From CAVQCJ01 sp963849365 (GTDB lineage Bacteria > Actinomycetota > Actinomycetes > Prado026): a stretch of 64,000 bases of DNA. Both the position numbers and the translations under genes were made by a program. Shown here one piece after another: positions 41,896 to 50,625 of the stretch; position 1 is the stretch's first letter; each line of letters begins with the position of its first letter. The notes under the pieces were generated by a model. It did no database searches. It was not told where the DNA came from and worked only from the letters and a program-made list of their open reading frames with translations. The stretch is from contig CAWKHA010000002.1 of assembly GCA_963849365.1 (NCBI GenBank), forward strand, positions 19,170 to 83,169. Reading direction: 5' to 3'.

Positions 41896-43163
41896 GCGAC
41901 CAAGCCATGACGACCTCGGCGCAGCTCGGCGTCCACTCCGAAGTGGGCCGGCTGCGCCAGGTCGTCGTGCACCGTCCGGGGCTCGAGCTGACCCGGCTGA
42001 CCCCGGCCAACGTCCACGACCTGCTCTTCGACGACGTCCTGTGGACCGAGCGGGCACGCGAGGAGCACGACGCCTTCGCCGGCGTGCTCACCACCCGCGG
42101 CGTCACCGTGCACCACTTCGGCGACCTTTTCGCCCAGACCCTGGCGATCGACGAGGCCCGCCGGTTCGTCCTCGACCGGATCCTCACCCCGGAACAGTTC
42201 GGCCCGGCCCTCGTGCCCGACCTGCGCCGCCTGTTCGACGACGCCGACCCGGCACTGCTCGCGGACTACCTGGTCGGCGGCATCGTCAAGGCCGACCTGT
42301 CGCCGCTGCGGGTCGGCAGCCTGCGCTGGCAGGACCTCGACCTGGACGACTTCGTGCTGCCGCCCCTGCCCAACACGATGTTCACCAGGGACAGCTCCGC
42401 CTGGTTGTACGAAGGCGTCAGCATCAACCCGATGGCCATGCAGGCCCGCCGCCGCGAGACCCTGCACGCCCGGGTCGTCTACGCGTTCCACCCGCTGTTC
42501 GCCGGCCAGAAGTTCCACCGGTACTACGGCGACGACGACCTCCCGCACCAGCCGGCCAGCATCGAGGGTGGCGACGTCGCCCCGCTCGGCCGGGGCCTGG
42601 TCGTGGTGGGGATGGGCGAGCGCACCACACCGCAGGCCGTCGAGATCCTCTCCCGGGCGCTCTTCGCGGCCGGTCAGGCCGATCGGGTGCTCGCGGTCCG
42701 GCTGCCCAAGTCGCATGCCTTCATGCATCTCGACACGATCATGACCATGGTCGACCGGGAGACCGTCGTGTTCTACCCCTACCTCGACCCGGACAGCATG
42801 GCCGTGTGGTCGGTGACGCCGGCCGACCCGGACGAGCGCGGTTTCCACGACACCGGCGGCCTGCACATCTCGCGGGCGGACGGACTGTTCGCAGCCATCG
42901 CGGAGGGCCTCGGCGTGGTGCGGCTGCGCGTCCTGACCGCGGACGACGACCTGCGCGCCGCCCAGCGCGAGCAGTGGAACGACGCGAACAACTACCTGGC
43001 GCTGGAGCCGGGCGTCGTCGTCGGCTACGACCGGAACGTCGTCACGAACACCCTGCTGCGCCGCAACCGGATCGAGGTCATCACCATCTCGGGCAGCGAG
43101 CTCGGCCGCGGACGCGGCGGCTCGCACTGCATGAGCTGCCCGATCCAGCGCGACCCGATCTAG
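41892..43163 (+). CDS. arcA: Arginine deiminase
   Basis: This 423-residue enzyme hydrolyses arginine to citrulline and ammonia, the first step of arginine fermentation and an acid-stress defence. Family motifs are complete: GRLRQVVVHRPG at the N-terminus, NTMFTRDSSAW, SIEGGDVAPLG, HAFMHLDTIMTM with the catalytic His, and GRGGSHCMSCPIQRDPI containing the nucleophile Cys near the C-terminus. GTG at 41892 overlaps the antiporter stop; ATG at 41907 is an alternative. ATP gain from the pathway needs arcB and arcC, which are not next to it here. It ends 7 bp from the convergent mgtA stop. Confidence 0.94.
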   Translation: MSDQAMTTSAQLGVHSEVGRLRQVVVHRPGLELTRLTPANVHDLLFDDVLWTERAREEHDAFAGVLTTRGVTVHHFGDLFAQTLAIDEARRFVLDRILTPEQFGPALVPDLRRLFDDADPALLADYLVGGIVKADLSPLRVGSLRWQDLDLDDFVLPPLPNTMFTRDSSAWLYEGVSINPMAMQARRRETLHARVVYAFHPLFAGQKFHRYYGDDDLPHQPASIEGGDVAPLGRGLVVVGMGERTTPQAVEILSRALFAAGQADRVLAVRLPKSHAFMHLDTIMTMVDRETVVFYPYLDPDSMAVWSVTPADPDERGFHDTGGLHISRADGLFAAIAEGLGVVRLRVLTADDDLRAAQREQWNDANNYLALEPGVVVGYDRNVVTNTLLRRNRIEVITISGSELGRGRGGSHCMSCPIQRDPI

Positions 43164-43170
43164 CTAGCAC

Positions 43171-45813
43171 CTAGCCGGCCACCGCCCGGTGCGCGGTCGT
43201 GAAACGGTCCGCGCGGCGCCGGACCCGGTGCGTGGCCCGGCGTTCCCGCACCGCGGGCACCGGGGCGATCCGGCGGTAGAACCACGCCTTGGTGAACTCG
43301 ATCAGGACGAGGTAGCTGGCCACCATCAGCACCAGCGTCAGGAAGAACGCCCACGGCAGGGGCTGGAAGCCGAGCGCCCCGGCCACGGGCGACTCGGGCA
43401 GCAGCGCGCCCACCGTGGCGACGCTGACGGCGGCCAGCAGCAGGGCACGGCTGGGCCGGCTGCGCATGAACGGCACCCTGCGGGTCCTGATGCAGAAGAC
43501 CACCAGCGTCTGCGTCGCCAGCGACTCGACGAACCAGCCGGAACGGAACAGCTCCGGACCGGCGTCGAACACCCAGAGCATGACGCCGAAGGTCGCGAAG
43601 TCGAAGATCGAGCTGATCGGGCCGAACACGAGCATGAACCGCCGGACGAAGGAGATGTCCCACCGGCACGGCCGCTCCACCTCCTCCGGGTCGACGCGGT
43701 CGGTGGGGATGGCGAGCTGGCTCGTGTCGTACATCAGGTTGTTGAGCAGGATCTGGCTGGGCAGCATGGGCAGGAAGCTCAGGAACGCGGACGCGCCGGC
43801 CGCGCTGAACATGTTGCCGAAGTTGCTCGACGTGCCCATCAGCACGTACTTCATCGTGTTGGCGAAGATCCGCCGGCCCTCGGCGACACCGTCGGCGAGG
43901 ACGCCCAGGTCCTTCTCCAGCAGGACCACGTCCGCGGCGTCCTTGGCCACGTCGGTGCCCGAGTCGACCGAGATCCCCACGTCCGCGGCGTGCAGCGCCA
44001 GGGCGTCGTTGACCCCGTCGCCGAGGAACGCGACGTCGACGCCCGTGCTGCGCTGCGCGCGGACGATGCGGGCCTTCTGCTCGGGGCTCATGCGGGCGAA
44101 CACGGTGGTCGCCCGCACGGTCTCGACGAGGTCCCCGTCCGCCACCTCGTCCAGCTCGGCCCCGGTCAGGGTGCCCTGCACCTGCAGGCCGAGCTCACGG
44201 CACACCCGCTCGGCCACCTTGGCGTTGTCCCCGGTGACCACCCTGACCGCGATGCCGAGCGCCGCGAGCCGGGCCAGCGCCGGTGTCGCGCTCTTCTTCG
44301 GGGCATCCAGGAACACCAGCAGGCCGGCGAGCTCCAGGTCGCTCTCGTCCTGGGTCACCAGTGTGGTCCGGTCCGCGGCCGGGCGGGTGGCGATGGCGAC
44401 CACCCGGCTGCCGGCATCGAACTCCGCCTCGAGGGCGGCTCGGGCGGGGGCCGAGACGTGCGTGCAGCGAGACAGGACCGTCTCCGGAGCGCCTTTGGTG
44501 ATCTGCACGGCGGTGCCGTCGGGACGGCGCACGATCACCGACGACATCTGCCGGTGGTGGTCGAACGCCAGGACCGCGACCTCGGCCCAGCCGGCCACGT
44601 CCGCCGCGACCCGGGTGGCGGCGGCCGACTCCCACAGGGCGACGTCCAGGGCGTTGCCGCCGACCGCGCGGCCGCCCTCCACAACAGCCTCGTTGCACAG
44701 CAGGCCCAGGCGCAGCGGTTCGTCGGCGGGCTGCCCGTCCGGGCCCAGCGCCCTCATGAAGGTGATCCGCCCTTCTGTCAGCGTGCCGGTCTTGTCGGTG
44801 AACAGCACGTCGATGTCGCCGAGGTCCTCGATGCAGACCAGGCGCTTCACCAGCACCTTGTGCCGGGCGAGCTCGTGCGAGCCGCGGGCCAGGCTCGTCG
44901 AGACGATCGCTGGGAGCAGCTGCGGGGTGATGCCCACCGCGATCGCGAGCGAGAACAGCAGCGCGTCCAGGATCGACCGGTGCTGCAGGACGTTGACGAC
45001 GAAGATGAACACGGTCAGGACCGCGGCCACCTGCACGAGGAGCATCGAGAACTGGCGCAGCCCGACCTGGAACTCGGTCTCGGGTTCGCGCTCGGTCAGG
45101 CCCACCGTGACCCGGCCCAGCTCGGTCCGCGCCCCGGTCGCGACGACGACGCCGCGCCCGCTCCCGGCCTGCACGACGGTCCCCATCAGCGCGCAGCTGA
45201 CCAGCTCCGGGAGAGCCGTTCCGGCGGGCACCGGGGACACCGCCTTGGCCACCGCCGACGACTCACCGGTGAGAACCGACTCATCGCACTCCAGATCGTC
45301 CACGTGCAGCAGGCGCAGGTCCGCCGGCACCACCTCGCCGGCCTGGATCTCGATGACGTCGCCGGGGACCAGGTGTCCGACGTCGACCTGCTGTCCTTCG
45401 CCGTCCCGCCAGGTCAAGCAGTCGTAGCGGATCCGGGAACGCAGCGCCTGCGCCGCCTGCTCGGCCCGGAACTCGTTCCAGAATCCGAGGCCGACCGAGA
45501 CCACCAGGATCGTCCCGATGATCACCGCGTCCGCCTGCTCCCCGACGAAGTACGAGGCGGTCGCCGTCACCGCCAGGAGCAGGAGCAGCGGTGACTTCAG
45601 CTGCCGGCCGAGGACGGACCAGGCACGCGTGCGCCTGACCCGCACCGCGTTGGGACCGAACTGCGCCAGCCGGCGCGCAGCCTCCGACCCGCTGAGCCCG
45701 GACGCAGTGGTGGCGAGCTCTTCGAGCACGGCGTCGACCGGCCTCGCGGCCGCCACGGCGAGGTGCGCGGCGACCGTTGGCCGGGAGGCGACCAGATCCG
45801 TGCTCTGGGTCAC
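43171..45813 (-). CDS. mgtA: Magnesium-translocating P-type ATPase (MgtA type)
   Basis: An 880-residue type IIIB P-type ATPase that imports Mg2+. Distinguishing motifs are AIAVGITPQLLPAIVSTSLARG in helix 4, LFTDKTGTLTEGRI with the phosphorylated Asp, NEFRAEQAAQALRSRI, VLTGESSAVAK, FLGDGVNDALALHAADVGIS and NFGNMFSAAGASAFLSFLPMLPSQILLNNLMYD, the last being very characteristic of MgtA/MgtB. GTG at 45813 overlaps the flavodoxin stop as GTGA. It is the third gene of the adhP-flavodoxin-mgtA operon. No Mg2+-sensing leader is expected inside an operon, so oxygen or redox control via the upstream box is more likely. Confidence 0.92.
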   Translation of the reverse strand: MTQSTDLVASRPTVAAHLAVAAARPVDAVLEELATTASGLSGSEAARRLAQFGPNAVRVRRTRAWSVLGRQLKSPLLLLLAVTATASYFVGEQADAVIIGTILVVSVGLGFWNEFRAEQAAQALRSRIRYDCLTWRDGEGQQVDVGHLVPGDVIEIQAGEVVPADLRLLHVDDLECDESVLTGESSAVAKAVSPVPAGTALPELVSCALMGTVVQAGSGRGVVVATGARTELGRVTVGLTEREPETEFQVGLRQFSMLLVQVAAVLTVFIFVVNVLQHRSILDALLFSLAIAVGITPQLLPAIVSTSLARGSHELARHKVLVKRLVCIEDLGDIDVLFTDKTGTLTEGRITFMRALGPDGQPADEPLRLGLLCNEAVVEGGRAVGGNALDVALWESAAATRVAADVAGWAEVAVLAFDHHRQMSSVIVRRPDGTAVQITKGAPETVLSRCTHVSAPARAALEAEFDAGSRVVAIATRPAADRTTLVTQDESDLELAGLLVFLDAPKKSATPALARLAALGIAVRVVTGDNAKVAERVCRELGLQVQGTLTGAELDEVADGDLVETVRATTVFARMSPEQKARIVRAQRSTGVDVAFLGDGVNDALALHAADVGISVDSGTDVAKDAADVVLLEKDLGVLADGVAEGRRIFANTMKYVLMGTSSNFGNMFSAAGASAFLSFLPMLPSQILLNNLMYDTSQLAIPTDRVDPEEVERPCRWDISFVRRFMLVFGPISSIFDFATFGVMLWVFDAGPELFRSGWFVESLATQTLVVFCIRTRRVPFMRSRPSRALLLAAVSVATVGALLPESPVAGALGFQPLPWAFFLTLVLMVASYLVLIEFTKAWFYRRIAPVPAVRERRATHRVRRRADRFTTAHRAVAG

Positions 45814-46373
45814 CCGGCGTCCTGCCGCCTGGGCTCACCCGCCACCGGGCCCGACGCCGCGCTGGCCAGGGACCGACCCCACTGCTCGGCGCGATCGGCC
45901 TCCCCCGCCTTGAGCCCGGTCGTCTTGACGACAAGGAAGCTCTGCGGACGGTCCGCCGCCGTGAACCCGGCGCGGCGCAGCCGCTGCGCGATGCCGCGCG
46001 ACGCGCGACCGGTGAACGCGGCCGGCCCGTCGACCCTGGTGTCAAAGGCGGCCGCCGCGCCGCTGCACACCGGCAGGCCGGTGAACCACTCGCGCAACCC
46101 GATGCCCCCGGCGCCCGGTTCCACCGGGCTCGTGCTGCTGTACTTCGTCGGCTCGTCCACCGCGGCCTTGCGGGTCTGCGGGCGGGACATGCCGTGCGCG
46201 TGCGTGGGCCCGCCGACGACGACGAGGTCCGCGTGCAGAACGCTCACGACGTCGGCCTCGCTGACGCGGCGCACGTCCACCCGCTCGAACGTCGACCGCA
46301 GCCCGACGGCCACCCGCTCGGCGATCTCCCGGGTGTTTCCGAACATCGACTCGTACACGACCAGTGCGCGCAT
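45810..46373 (-). CDS. Flavodoxin-like FMN protein
   Basis: A 187-residue protein with a flavodoxin fold. VVYESMFGNTREIAERVA is the FMN phosphate loop, and LVVVGGPTHAHGMSRPQTR and SFLVVKTTGL are later strands. It carries electrons with FMN or acts as a small NAD(P)H-linked flavoprotein, possibly in redox balance under low oxygen. It is 31 bp downstream of the alcohol dehydrogenase gene and overlaps mgtA. The last 40 residues are polar and alanine-rich and look unordered. The redox partner is unknown. Confidence 0.83.
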   Translation of the reverse strand: MRALVVYESMFGNTREIAERVAVGLRSTFERVDVRRVSEADVVSVLHADLVVVGGPTHAHGMSRPQTRKAAVDEPTKYSSTSPVEPGAGGIGLREWFTGLPVCSGAAAAFDTRVDGPAAFTGRASRGIAQRLRRAGFTAADRPQSFLVVKTTGLKAGEADRAEQWGRSLASAASGPVAGEPRRQDAG

Positions 46374-46404
46374 GGCCCGCTCCTTTCTGCTTCGGGTCCG
46401 CGAG

Positions 46405-47415
46405 TCAGAGCTGGAAGACCACGCGGGCCGGGACGTCCCCTGAGAGCACTTCGTCGATGCACGCGTTGACCTCGTCCAGCTTGCGCTCGACGGCGATCAC
46501 GGTGGTACGCCCGGCCGCGTGCAGGGCGAAGACGTCGGCCAGGTCGTTCCTGGTCCCGACGATCGAGCCGATGACCGACTTCCCGTTGAGCACCGTGTCG
46601 AAGATCGGCAGCGTCATCGTCCCGTCGGCCGGCAGCGCCACGCAGACCAGCCGGCCGCCGCGGCGCAGCGACCGGTACGCCTGGTCGAACGACTCCGCGG
46701 ACGCCGCCAGCGCGACCGCGACGTCTGCCCCGCCCAGGTCGCGGATCGCGCGGACCGGGTCGGTCGTGCGGGCGTTCACGACGTGGTCGGCGCCGAGCTC
46801 CCTGGCCATCGCGAGCTTGCGGTCCGTCACATCCACGCCGACGACGAAGCCGCCGGCGATCCGCGCGTACTGCAGAGCAAGGTGACCGAGCCCGCCGACA
46901 CCGAAGACCGCGACGGTCTCCGCCGGCGCCACCCGCGCCACCTTGATGGCTTTGTACGTGGTGACGCCTGCGCACGTCAGCGGCGCGGCGTCACGGGAAG
47001 AGACCGCGTCCGGGACCGGTGTGGCGAAGGCGGCCTTCACGACGGTGAACTCGGCGAAGGCGCCGTTCACCGAGTAGCCCGAGTTGTGCTGGCTCTCGCA
47101 CAGCGTCTCCCAGCCACCGACGCAGTACCGGCAGTGTCCGCAGGCGTAGCCGAGCCAGGCGATCGCCACGCGGTCCCCGACCGACCGGTCGACGACCGCC
47201 GAGCCCAGCCGCTCGACGCGGCCGACGCCCTCGTGCCCCGGGACGAACGGCGGCGTCGGCCGGACCGGCCAGTCGCCGCGAGCGGCATGGATGTCGGTGT
47301 GGCAAAGACCGCTGGACTCGATCCGCACGAGGACCTCGTCTGGTCCGGGCTCGGGGATGTCGATGTCCTGAAGCTCCAACGGCGAGCGGAAGTCGGTGAC
47401 GACGGCAGCCTTCAT
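46405..47415 (-). CDS. adhP: Zinc-dependent alcohol dehydrogenase
   Basis: This 336-residue medium-chain dehydrogenase interconverts alcohols and aldehydes with NAD(H). Catalytic zinc ligands are Cys38 and His61-Glu62 (GLCHTD, PGHEGVGRV). The structural zinc lobe is CGHCRYCVGGWETLC. The Rossmann motif is VFGVGGLGH. Sequence and length fit the AdhP class. In the low-oxygen context it would regenerate NAD+ by reducing acetaldehyde made from acetyl-CoA; an aldehyde dehydrogenase is not seen here. ATG at 47415 follows AAGGAGCC. It heads an operon with flavodoxin and mgtA behind a DosR-like box. Confidence 0.92.
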   Translation of the reverse strand: MKAAVVTDFRSPLELQDIDIPEPGPDEVLVRIESSGLCHTDIHAARGDWPVRPTPPFVPGHEGVGRVERLGSAVVDRSVGDRVAIAWLGYACGHCRYCVGGWETLCESQHNSGYSVNGAFAEFTVVKAAFATPVPDAVSSRDAAPLTCAGVTTYKAIKVARVAPAETVAVFGVGGLGHLALQYARIAGGFVVGVDVTDRKLAMARELGADHVVNARTTDPVRAIRDLGGADVAVALAASAESFDQAYRSLRRGGRLVCVALPADGTMTLPIFDTVLNGKSVIGSIVGTRNDLADVFALHAAGRTTVIAVERKLDEVNACIDEVLSGDVPARVVFQL

Positions 47416-47491
47416 GGCTGGCTCCTTCGCATGCTCACGGACAGTCGGCTTCTTGCTGTCTCGACTCTGGCCGGTCTGGACCGGCGGACGT

Positions 47492-47507
47492 AGGGCCGTA
47501 GGGCCCT
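47492..47507 (-). promoter_or_regulatory. DosR-like operator upstream of adhP operon
   Basis: On the minus strand the site reads AGGGCCCTACGGCCCT, with GGGCCC in place of GGGACC. It is centred about 85 bp upstream of the adhP ATG. Confidence 0.5.
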
Positions 47508-47550
47508 TGGACGCGGCCGGCTACCGGCCGCAGCGGCACACCCGAAGAAG

Positions 47551-47591
47551 CGACCCGGTGCCCTGGGACTGAGCCCAGGGGCACCGGGTCG
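47551..47591 (-). terminator. Strong hairpin after the membrane-protein gene
   Basis: CGACCCGGTGCCCTGGG pairs with CCCAGGGGCACCGGGTCG over about 17 bp with one bulged base and a short ACTGAG loop. It lies 24 bp beyond the stop of the gene at 47615-48190 and upstream of adhP on the same strand, so it probably separates the two transcripts. Confidence 0.7.
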
Positions 47592-47614
47592 GAGCGGCGA
47601 GCCGCCGGTTGCAG

Positions 47615-48190
47615 CTAGGCCTCGACCGGAGCCGGGACCCGGGAGCCTAGCTCGGCGTCCACCGCCGTCTTGCGTGCGTGCACCAGGCCGAGCACCGAGA
47701 GCAGGATCAGCACTCCTGCGCCGACGAACGAGGCGATGGCGGCGAACCAGGCGATCGTTCCCATCTTCCCGAATGCGTAGGCGTTGAGCAGCAGACCGCG
47801 CAGCGCGTTGCCCTTGAACAGGGTGTTCGCCTGGCCCTGCAGTGTGGTGTTGGTGGGGTCGGCCTGTGCGGCCGAGCTGACCTGGGCGTAGGTCTTGCCG
47901 TCGGCCACCTCGTTCAGGTGGACGGCGATGAAGTGGTTCGCGTACGCCTCGGCCTGGTCGCCCGTGGTGAGCTGCTGGCCTGCGTACTGCTGCAGAGCGG
48001 CATACTCAGGACCCTTGATGGCGTCGCTGCCCGCGGGCGGGAAGAAGATCTTCTGTGTGGCGAGCTGGTCGTGCACCTGGTTGTTGATGAACACGGCGCT
48101 CCAGGTGAGCAGCCCTCCGGCGATGACGAGGACGAAGGCGATCAAGAGGCCTCCGACCGAAACCAGTGTGTCGAACGTCCTACGGCGCAT
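47615..48190 (-). CDS. Two-helix membrane protein of unknown function, divergent from devS
   Basis: A 191-residue protein. It has a membrane helix at about 10-32 (LVSVGGLLIAFVLVIAGGLLTW), an extracytoplasmic domain of about 100 residues (INNQVHDQLATQKIFFP, then YAALQQYAGQQLTTGDQAEAYANHFIAVHL), a second helix at about 145-170 and a short cytosolic tail. Homologues in actinobacteria are widespread and sometimes mislabelled as dioxygenase-like; no catalytic motif supports that. It shares a perfect 14-base palindrome with devS, so it is probably one of the most directly DevR-controlled genes here. The external domain might sense or bind a ligand. A strong hairpin follows the stop. Confidence 0.75.
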   Translation of the reverse strand: MRRRTFDTLVSVGGLLIAFVLVIAGGLLTWSAVFINNQVHDQLATQKIFFPPAGSDAIKGPEYAALQQYAGQQLTTGDQAEAYANHFIAVHLNEVADGKTYAQVSSAAQADPTNTTLQGQANTLFKGNALRGLLLNAYAFGKMGTIAWFAAIASFVGAGVLILLSVLGLVHARKTAVDAELGSRVPAPVEA

Positions 48191-48310
48191 AGCCGCCTCC
48201 AGATGGTCGGCGCTGCCTTCCCGGCCGGCGCCCCGTGGATGTTGTTTCTTTCAACGACGAGAGTGGCGGTCGGGCCCAGGTGCCGGGCAGGGCCCGAGGT
48301 CCTGACTGTG

Positions 48311-48326
48311 CGGGACCTTGGTCCCG
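48311..48326. promoter_or_regulatory. Perfect DosR-like operator between membrane-protein gene and devS
   Basis: CGGGACCTTGGTCCCG has perfectly complementary GGGACC/GGTCCC arms around TT. It is centred 48 bp upstream of the devS GTG at 48367 and 128 bp upstream of the membrane-protein start at 48190. Together with 56094 it is the most symmetrical copy in the window. Confidence 0.8.
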
Positions 48327-48366
48327 TCTGCGTGAGAGGCTGTGCCGGCGCACGGAAGGGAGGCCC

Positions 48367-50064
48367 GTGGAGGAGGTTCGACCCGAGTCCGGCCGGCTGC
48401 CGAAGCTGCATCTGGACGAGCTGCTGGGGGAGATGCAGCGACGGCTGGGCGAGGTCATGGCCACGCGCGACCGCTCGCAGGGCCTGCTGGAAGCCATCGT
48501 CGCCGTCGGCAGCGAGCTCGACCTCGCCACCGTCCTGCGCCGGATCGTCGAAGCCGCTGTCACGCTGGTCGACGCGCGCTACGGAGCGCTCGGCGTCGTC
48601 GGAGAGGACGAGCGGCTGTCGGAGTTCGTGACCGTCGGGGTCGACGATGAGCTGCGCACGCGGATCGGCGCGCTGCCCTCGGGCCACGGGGTGCTCGGGC
48701 TGCTGATCACCGATCCCAACCCGCTGCGGCTGGCCGACCTCTCCCAGCACCCGTCTTCGTACGGATTCCCGCCGAACCACCCGAAGATGGCCACGTTCCT
48801 GGGTGTGCCGGTGCGGGTGCGCGACGTCGTGTTCGGCAACCTCTACCTCACCGAGAAGCACGGCGGCGGGGAGTTCGACGAGGAGGACGAGCGCGTCGTC
48901 GTGGCCCTGGCGGCTGCGGCCGGCGTCGCGGTCGAGAACGCACGGCTGTACGACGACGCGCGGCGGCGCGAGCGCTGGCTGGCCGCCTCCGCAGAGGTGA
49001 CGACCACCCTGCTCTCGGGGACCGACCCCGACGAGGCGCTGGCCGTGGTGGCGGAGCGCGCCCGTGAGATCGCCGGGGCCGACGTCGCGTTCATCGCCCT
49101 GCCGGCGGCCGACGACTCGCTGCTGATCGAAGTGGTCGACGGCGACGCCGGCGACCGGCTGCGCGGGCTCGCCCTGCCCATCGAGTCGTCCCTCGCCGGG
49201 CAGGCGTACCGCACCGCCCGGCCGGTGACGAGCTCGCAGATGCATCCGGCCGATCCGCTGCAGACAGCGCTGCCCGACCGGACCGCGACGGCGGTGTTCG
49301 TCCCGCTCGGTTCGCAGGGCGAGGTGCTCGGGGTGCTCGGCGTGGTGCTCTTGTCGGGTGTGAGCATGCCCGCGACCGAGCAGTCGCTGCGCATGCTCGA
49401 GGGGTTCGGCGCGCAGGCCGCCGTGGCGCTGCAGCTGGCCCAGGCGCGCCGGGAGGCCGAGCGCGTCTTCCTGTACGAGGACCGCGACCGCATCGCCAGG
49501 GACCTGCACGACCTGGTGATCCAGCGGCTGTTCGCCAGCGGGATGCAGCTGGAGAGCTCGACCCGGCTCCTGGACAACCCCGAGGCGGTCGCTCGCGTCC
49601 GGGCGGTCGTCGACGACCTGGACATCACCATCCGCGAGATCCGCTCGGCCATCTACGCGCTGCAGACTCCGGCCACGCAGGCGGCCGGGCTGCGGTCCCG
49701 GCTGCTGGAGATCACCGGCCAGGCCAGCGAGACCCTGGGGTTCGCGCCGTCGATGCGTGTCGACGGACCGGTGGACACCCAGGTGCCGGAGCCGGTGGCC
49801 GACCACCTCTGCGCCGTCCTGCGCGAGGCGCTCTCCAACGTCGCCCGCCATGCGTTCGCCAACCGGGTGCAGGTCACGCTGTCCGCCGGCGGCGGGAACG
49901 TCACGCTGGAAGTGGTGGACGACGGTGTCGGTCTGGGCGCGGGCGGTCGGCGCAGCGGGCTCGCCAACCTGGCCGACCGCGCCGCCGCGGTCGGTGGGAG
50001 CTTCAGCGCGCTGACGCGGGCCGAGGGCGGGACCAAGCTGGTGTGGTCGGCGCCGCTGCTCTGA
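48367..50064 (+). CDS. devS: Two-GAF histidine kinase, DevS/DosS-like hypoxia sensor
   Basis: A 565-residue cytosolic kinase. Two GAF domains (about 50-195 and 215-360) are followed by a HisKA_3 helix pair with DRDRIARDLHDLVIQRLFASGMQLES (His381) and an HATPase with LREALSNVARHAFA and VVDDGVGLGAGGRRSGLANLADRA. GAF-A has SSYGFPPNHPKMATFLGVPVRV; His138 aligns with the position of the proximal haem ligand of mycobacterial DosS (His149), so haem-based sensing of O2, NO or CO is likely. The start is GTG at 48367 after GGAAGGGAGG; longer frames run through the operator. Its response regulator is not next to it but at the end of the cyd operon. Confidence 0.9.
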   Translation: MEEVRPESGRLPKLHLDELLGEMQRRLGEVMATRDRSQGLLEAIVAVGSELDLATVLRRIVEAAVTLVDARYGALGVVGEDERLSEFVTVGVDDELRTRIGALPSGHGVLGLLITDPNPLRLADLSQHPSSYGFPPNHPKMATFLGVPVRVRDVVFGNLYLTEKHGGGEFDEEDERVVVALAAAAGVAVENARLYDDARRRERWLAASAEVTTTLLSGTDPDEALAVVAERAREIAGADVAFIALPAADDSLLIEVVDGDAGDRLRGLALPIESSLAGQAYRTARPVTSSQMHPADPLQTALPDRTATAVFVPLGSQGEVLGVLGVVLLSGVSMPATEQSLRMLEGFGAQAAVALQLAQARREAERVFLYEDRDRIARDLHDLVIQRLFASGMQLESSTRLLDNPEAVARVRAVVDDLDITIREIRSAIYALQTPATQAAGLRSRLLEITGQASETLGFAPSMRVDGPVDTQVPEPVADHLCAVLREALSNVARHAFANRVQVTLSAGGGNVTLEVVDDGVGLGAGGRRSGLANLADRAAAVGGSFSALTRAEGGTKLVWSAPLL

Positions 50065-50090
50065 CCGGACCGCCGTCTCCGCGCAGGCTC

Positions 50091-50105
50091 GGGACCTTCG
50101 GCCCT
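50091..50105 (+). promoter_or_regulatory. DosR-like operator upstream of PPOX gene
   Basis: GGGACCTTCGGCCCT is identical to the copy at 8622-8636. Its centre is only 42 bp before the GTG at 50140, the spacing at which DosR-class regulators usually stand from a transcription start, so the transcript may be leaderless. Confidence 0.75.
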
Positions 50106-50139
50106 GCTCGGGAGCAGACCGCGGTCCGACCCTTGTCGG

Positions 50140-50583
50140 GTGAGCAGTTCACGTGACCTCCAGGTCCTCTCCCGTGGCGAGTGCCTCGAGCTCTTGGCCG
50201 GTTCCGCGGTCGGTCGTGTGGTCTTGACGGCCAACGCCCTCCCGACGGCACTGCCGGTGAACTACGCGCTCGACGACGGCGGCATCGTGTTCCGCTCGGG
50301 CGCCGGCATGAAGCTCTCGGCGGCGCAGACCGGCACGGTGGTCGCGTTCGAGGTGGACCACTTCGACCCGTCGCTGCGGATCGGCTGGAGCGTGCTCGTC
50401 ACCGGCGTCGCCCGCCAGCTCGTCGACGCGCAGGATCTCGCCGGGGCCGAAGCGATGGACATCCCGACCTGGGCCGAGCCGGCGGCCGCGCAGTACGTAC
50501 GGGTCGAGCTCGGGGTGGTGACCGGACGCCGGCTGGCGCCCGTCCCGCGCGGCCACTCGGCCACCCCCGCCGTCCCCCGCTGA
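50140..50583 (+). CDS. Pyridoxamine 5'-phosphate oxidase-like FMN-binding protein
   Basis: A 147-residue protein of the split-barrel flavin-binding superfamily. It shows LSRGECLELLAGSAVGRVVLTANALPTALPVNYALDDGGIVFRS, the first two strands of the barrel, and VVAFEVDHFDPSLRIGWSVLVTGVARQLVD, the dimer core. Proteins of this type bind FMN or F420 and reduce or sequester small molecules; a related protein, Rv3129, is reported in the DosR regulon. The start is GTG at 50140. No Shine-Dalgarno sequence is visible and the operator is 42 bp away, consistent with leaderless translation. It lies 75 bp after devS and is convergent with devR. Confidence 0.8.
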   Translation: MSSSRDLQVLSRGECLELLAGSAVGRVVLTANALPTALPVNYALDDGGIVFRSGAGMKLSAAQTGTVVAFEVDHFDPSLRIGWSVLVTGVARQLVDAQDLAGAEAMDIPTWAEPAAAQYVRVELGVVTGRRLAPVPRGHSATPAVPR

Positions 50584-50625
50584 CCGACCGGTCGGCCCCT
50601 GCGCACGGGATCGACGCGCGCGGGA

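Noticed and set aside
47615..48190. Annotation as a ring-opening dioxygenase (LigA), a label seen on relatives
   Set aside because: The protein has two membrane helices and no metal-binding or dioxygenase motif.
50583..50594. 12-base palindrome between the PPOX and devR stops
   Set aside because: CCGACCGGTCGG is self-complementary without a loop and too short to call a terminator in this GC-rich DNA.
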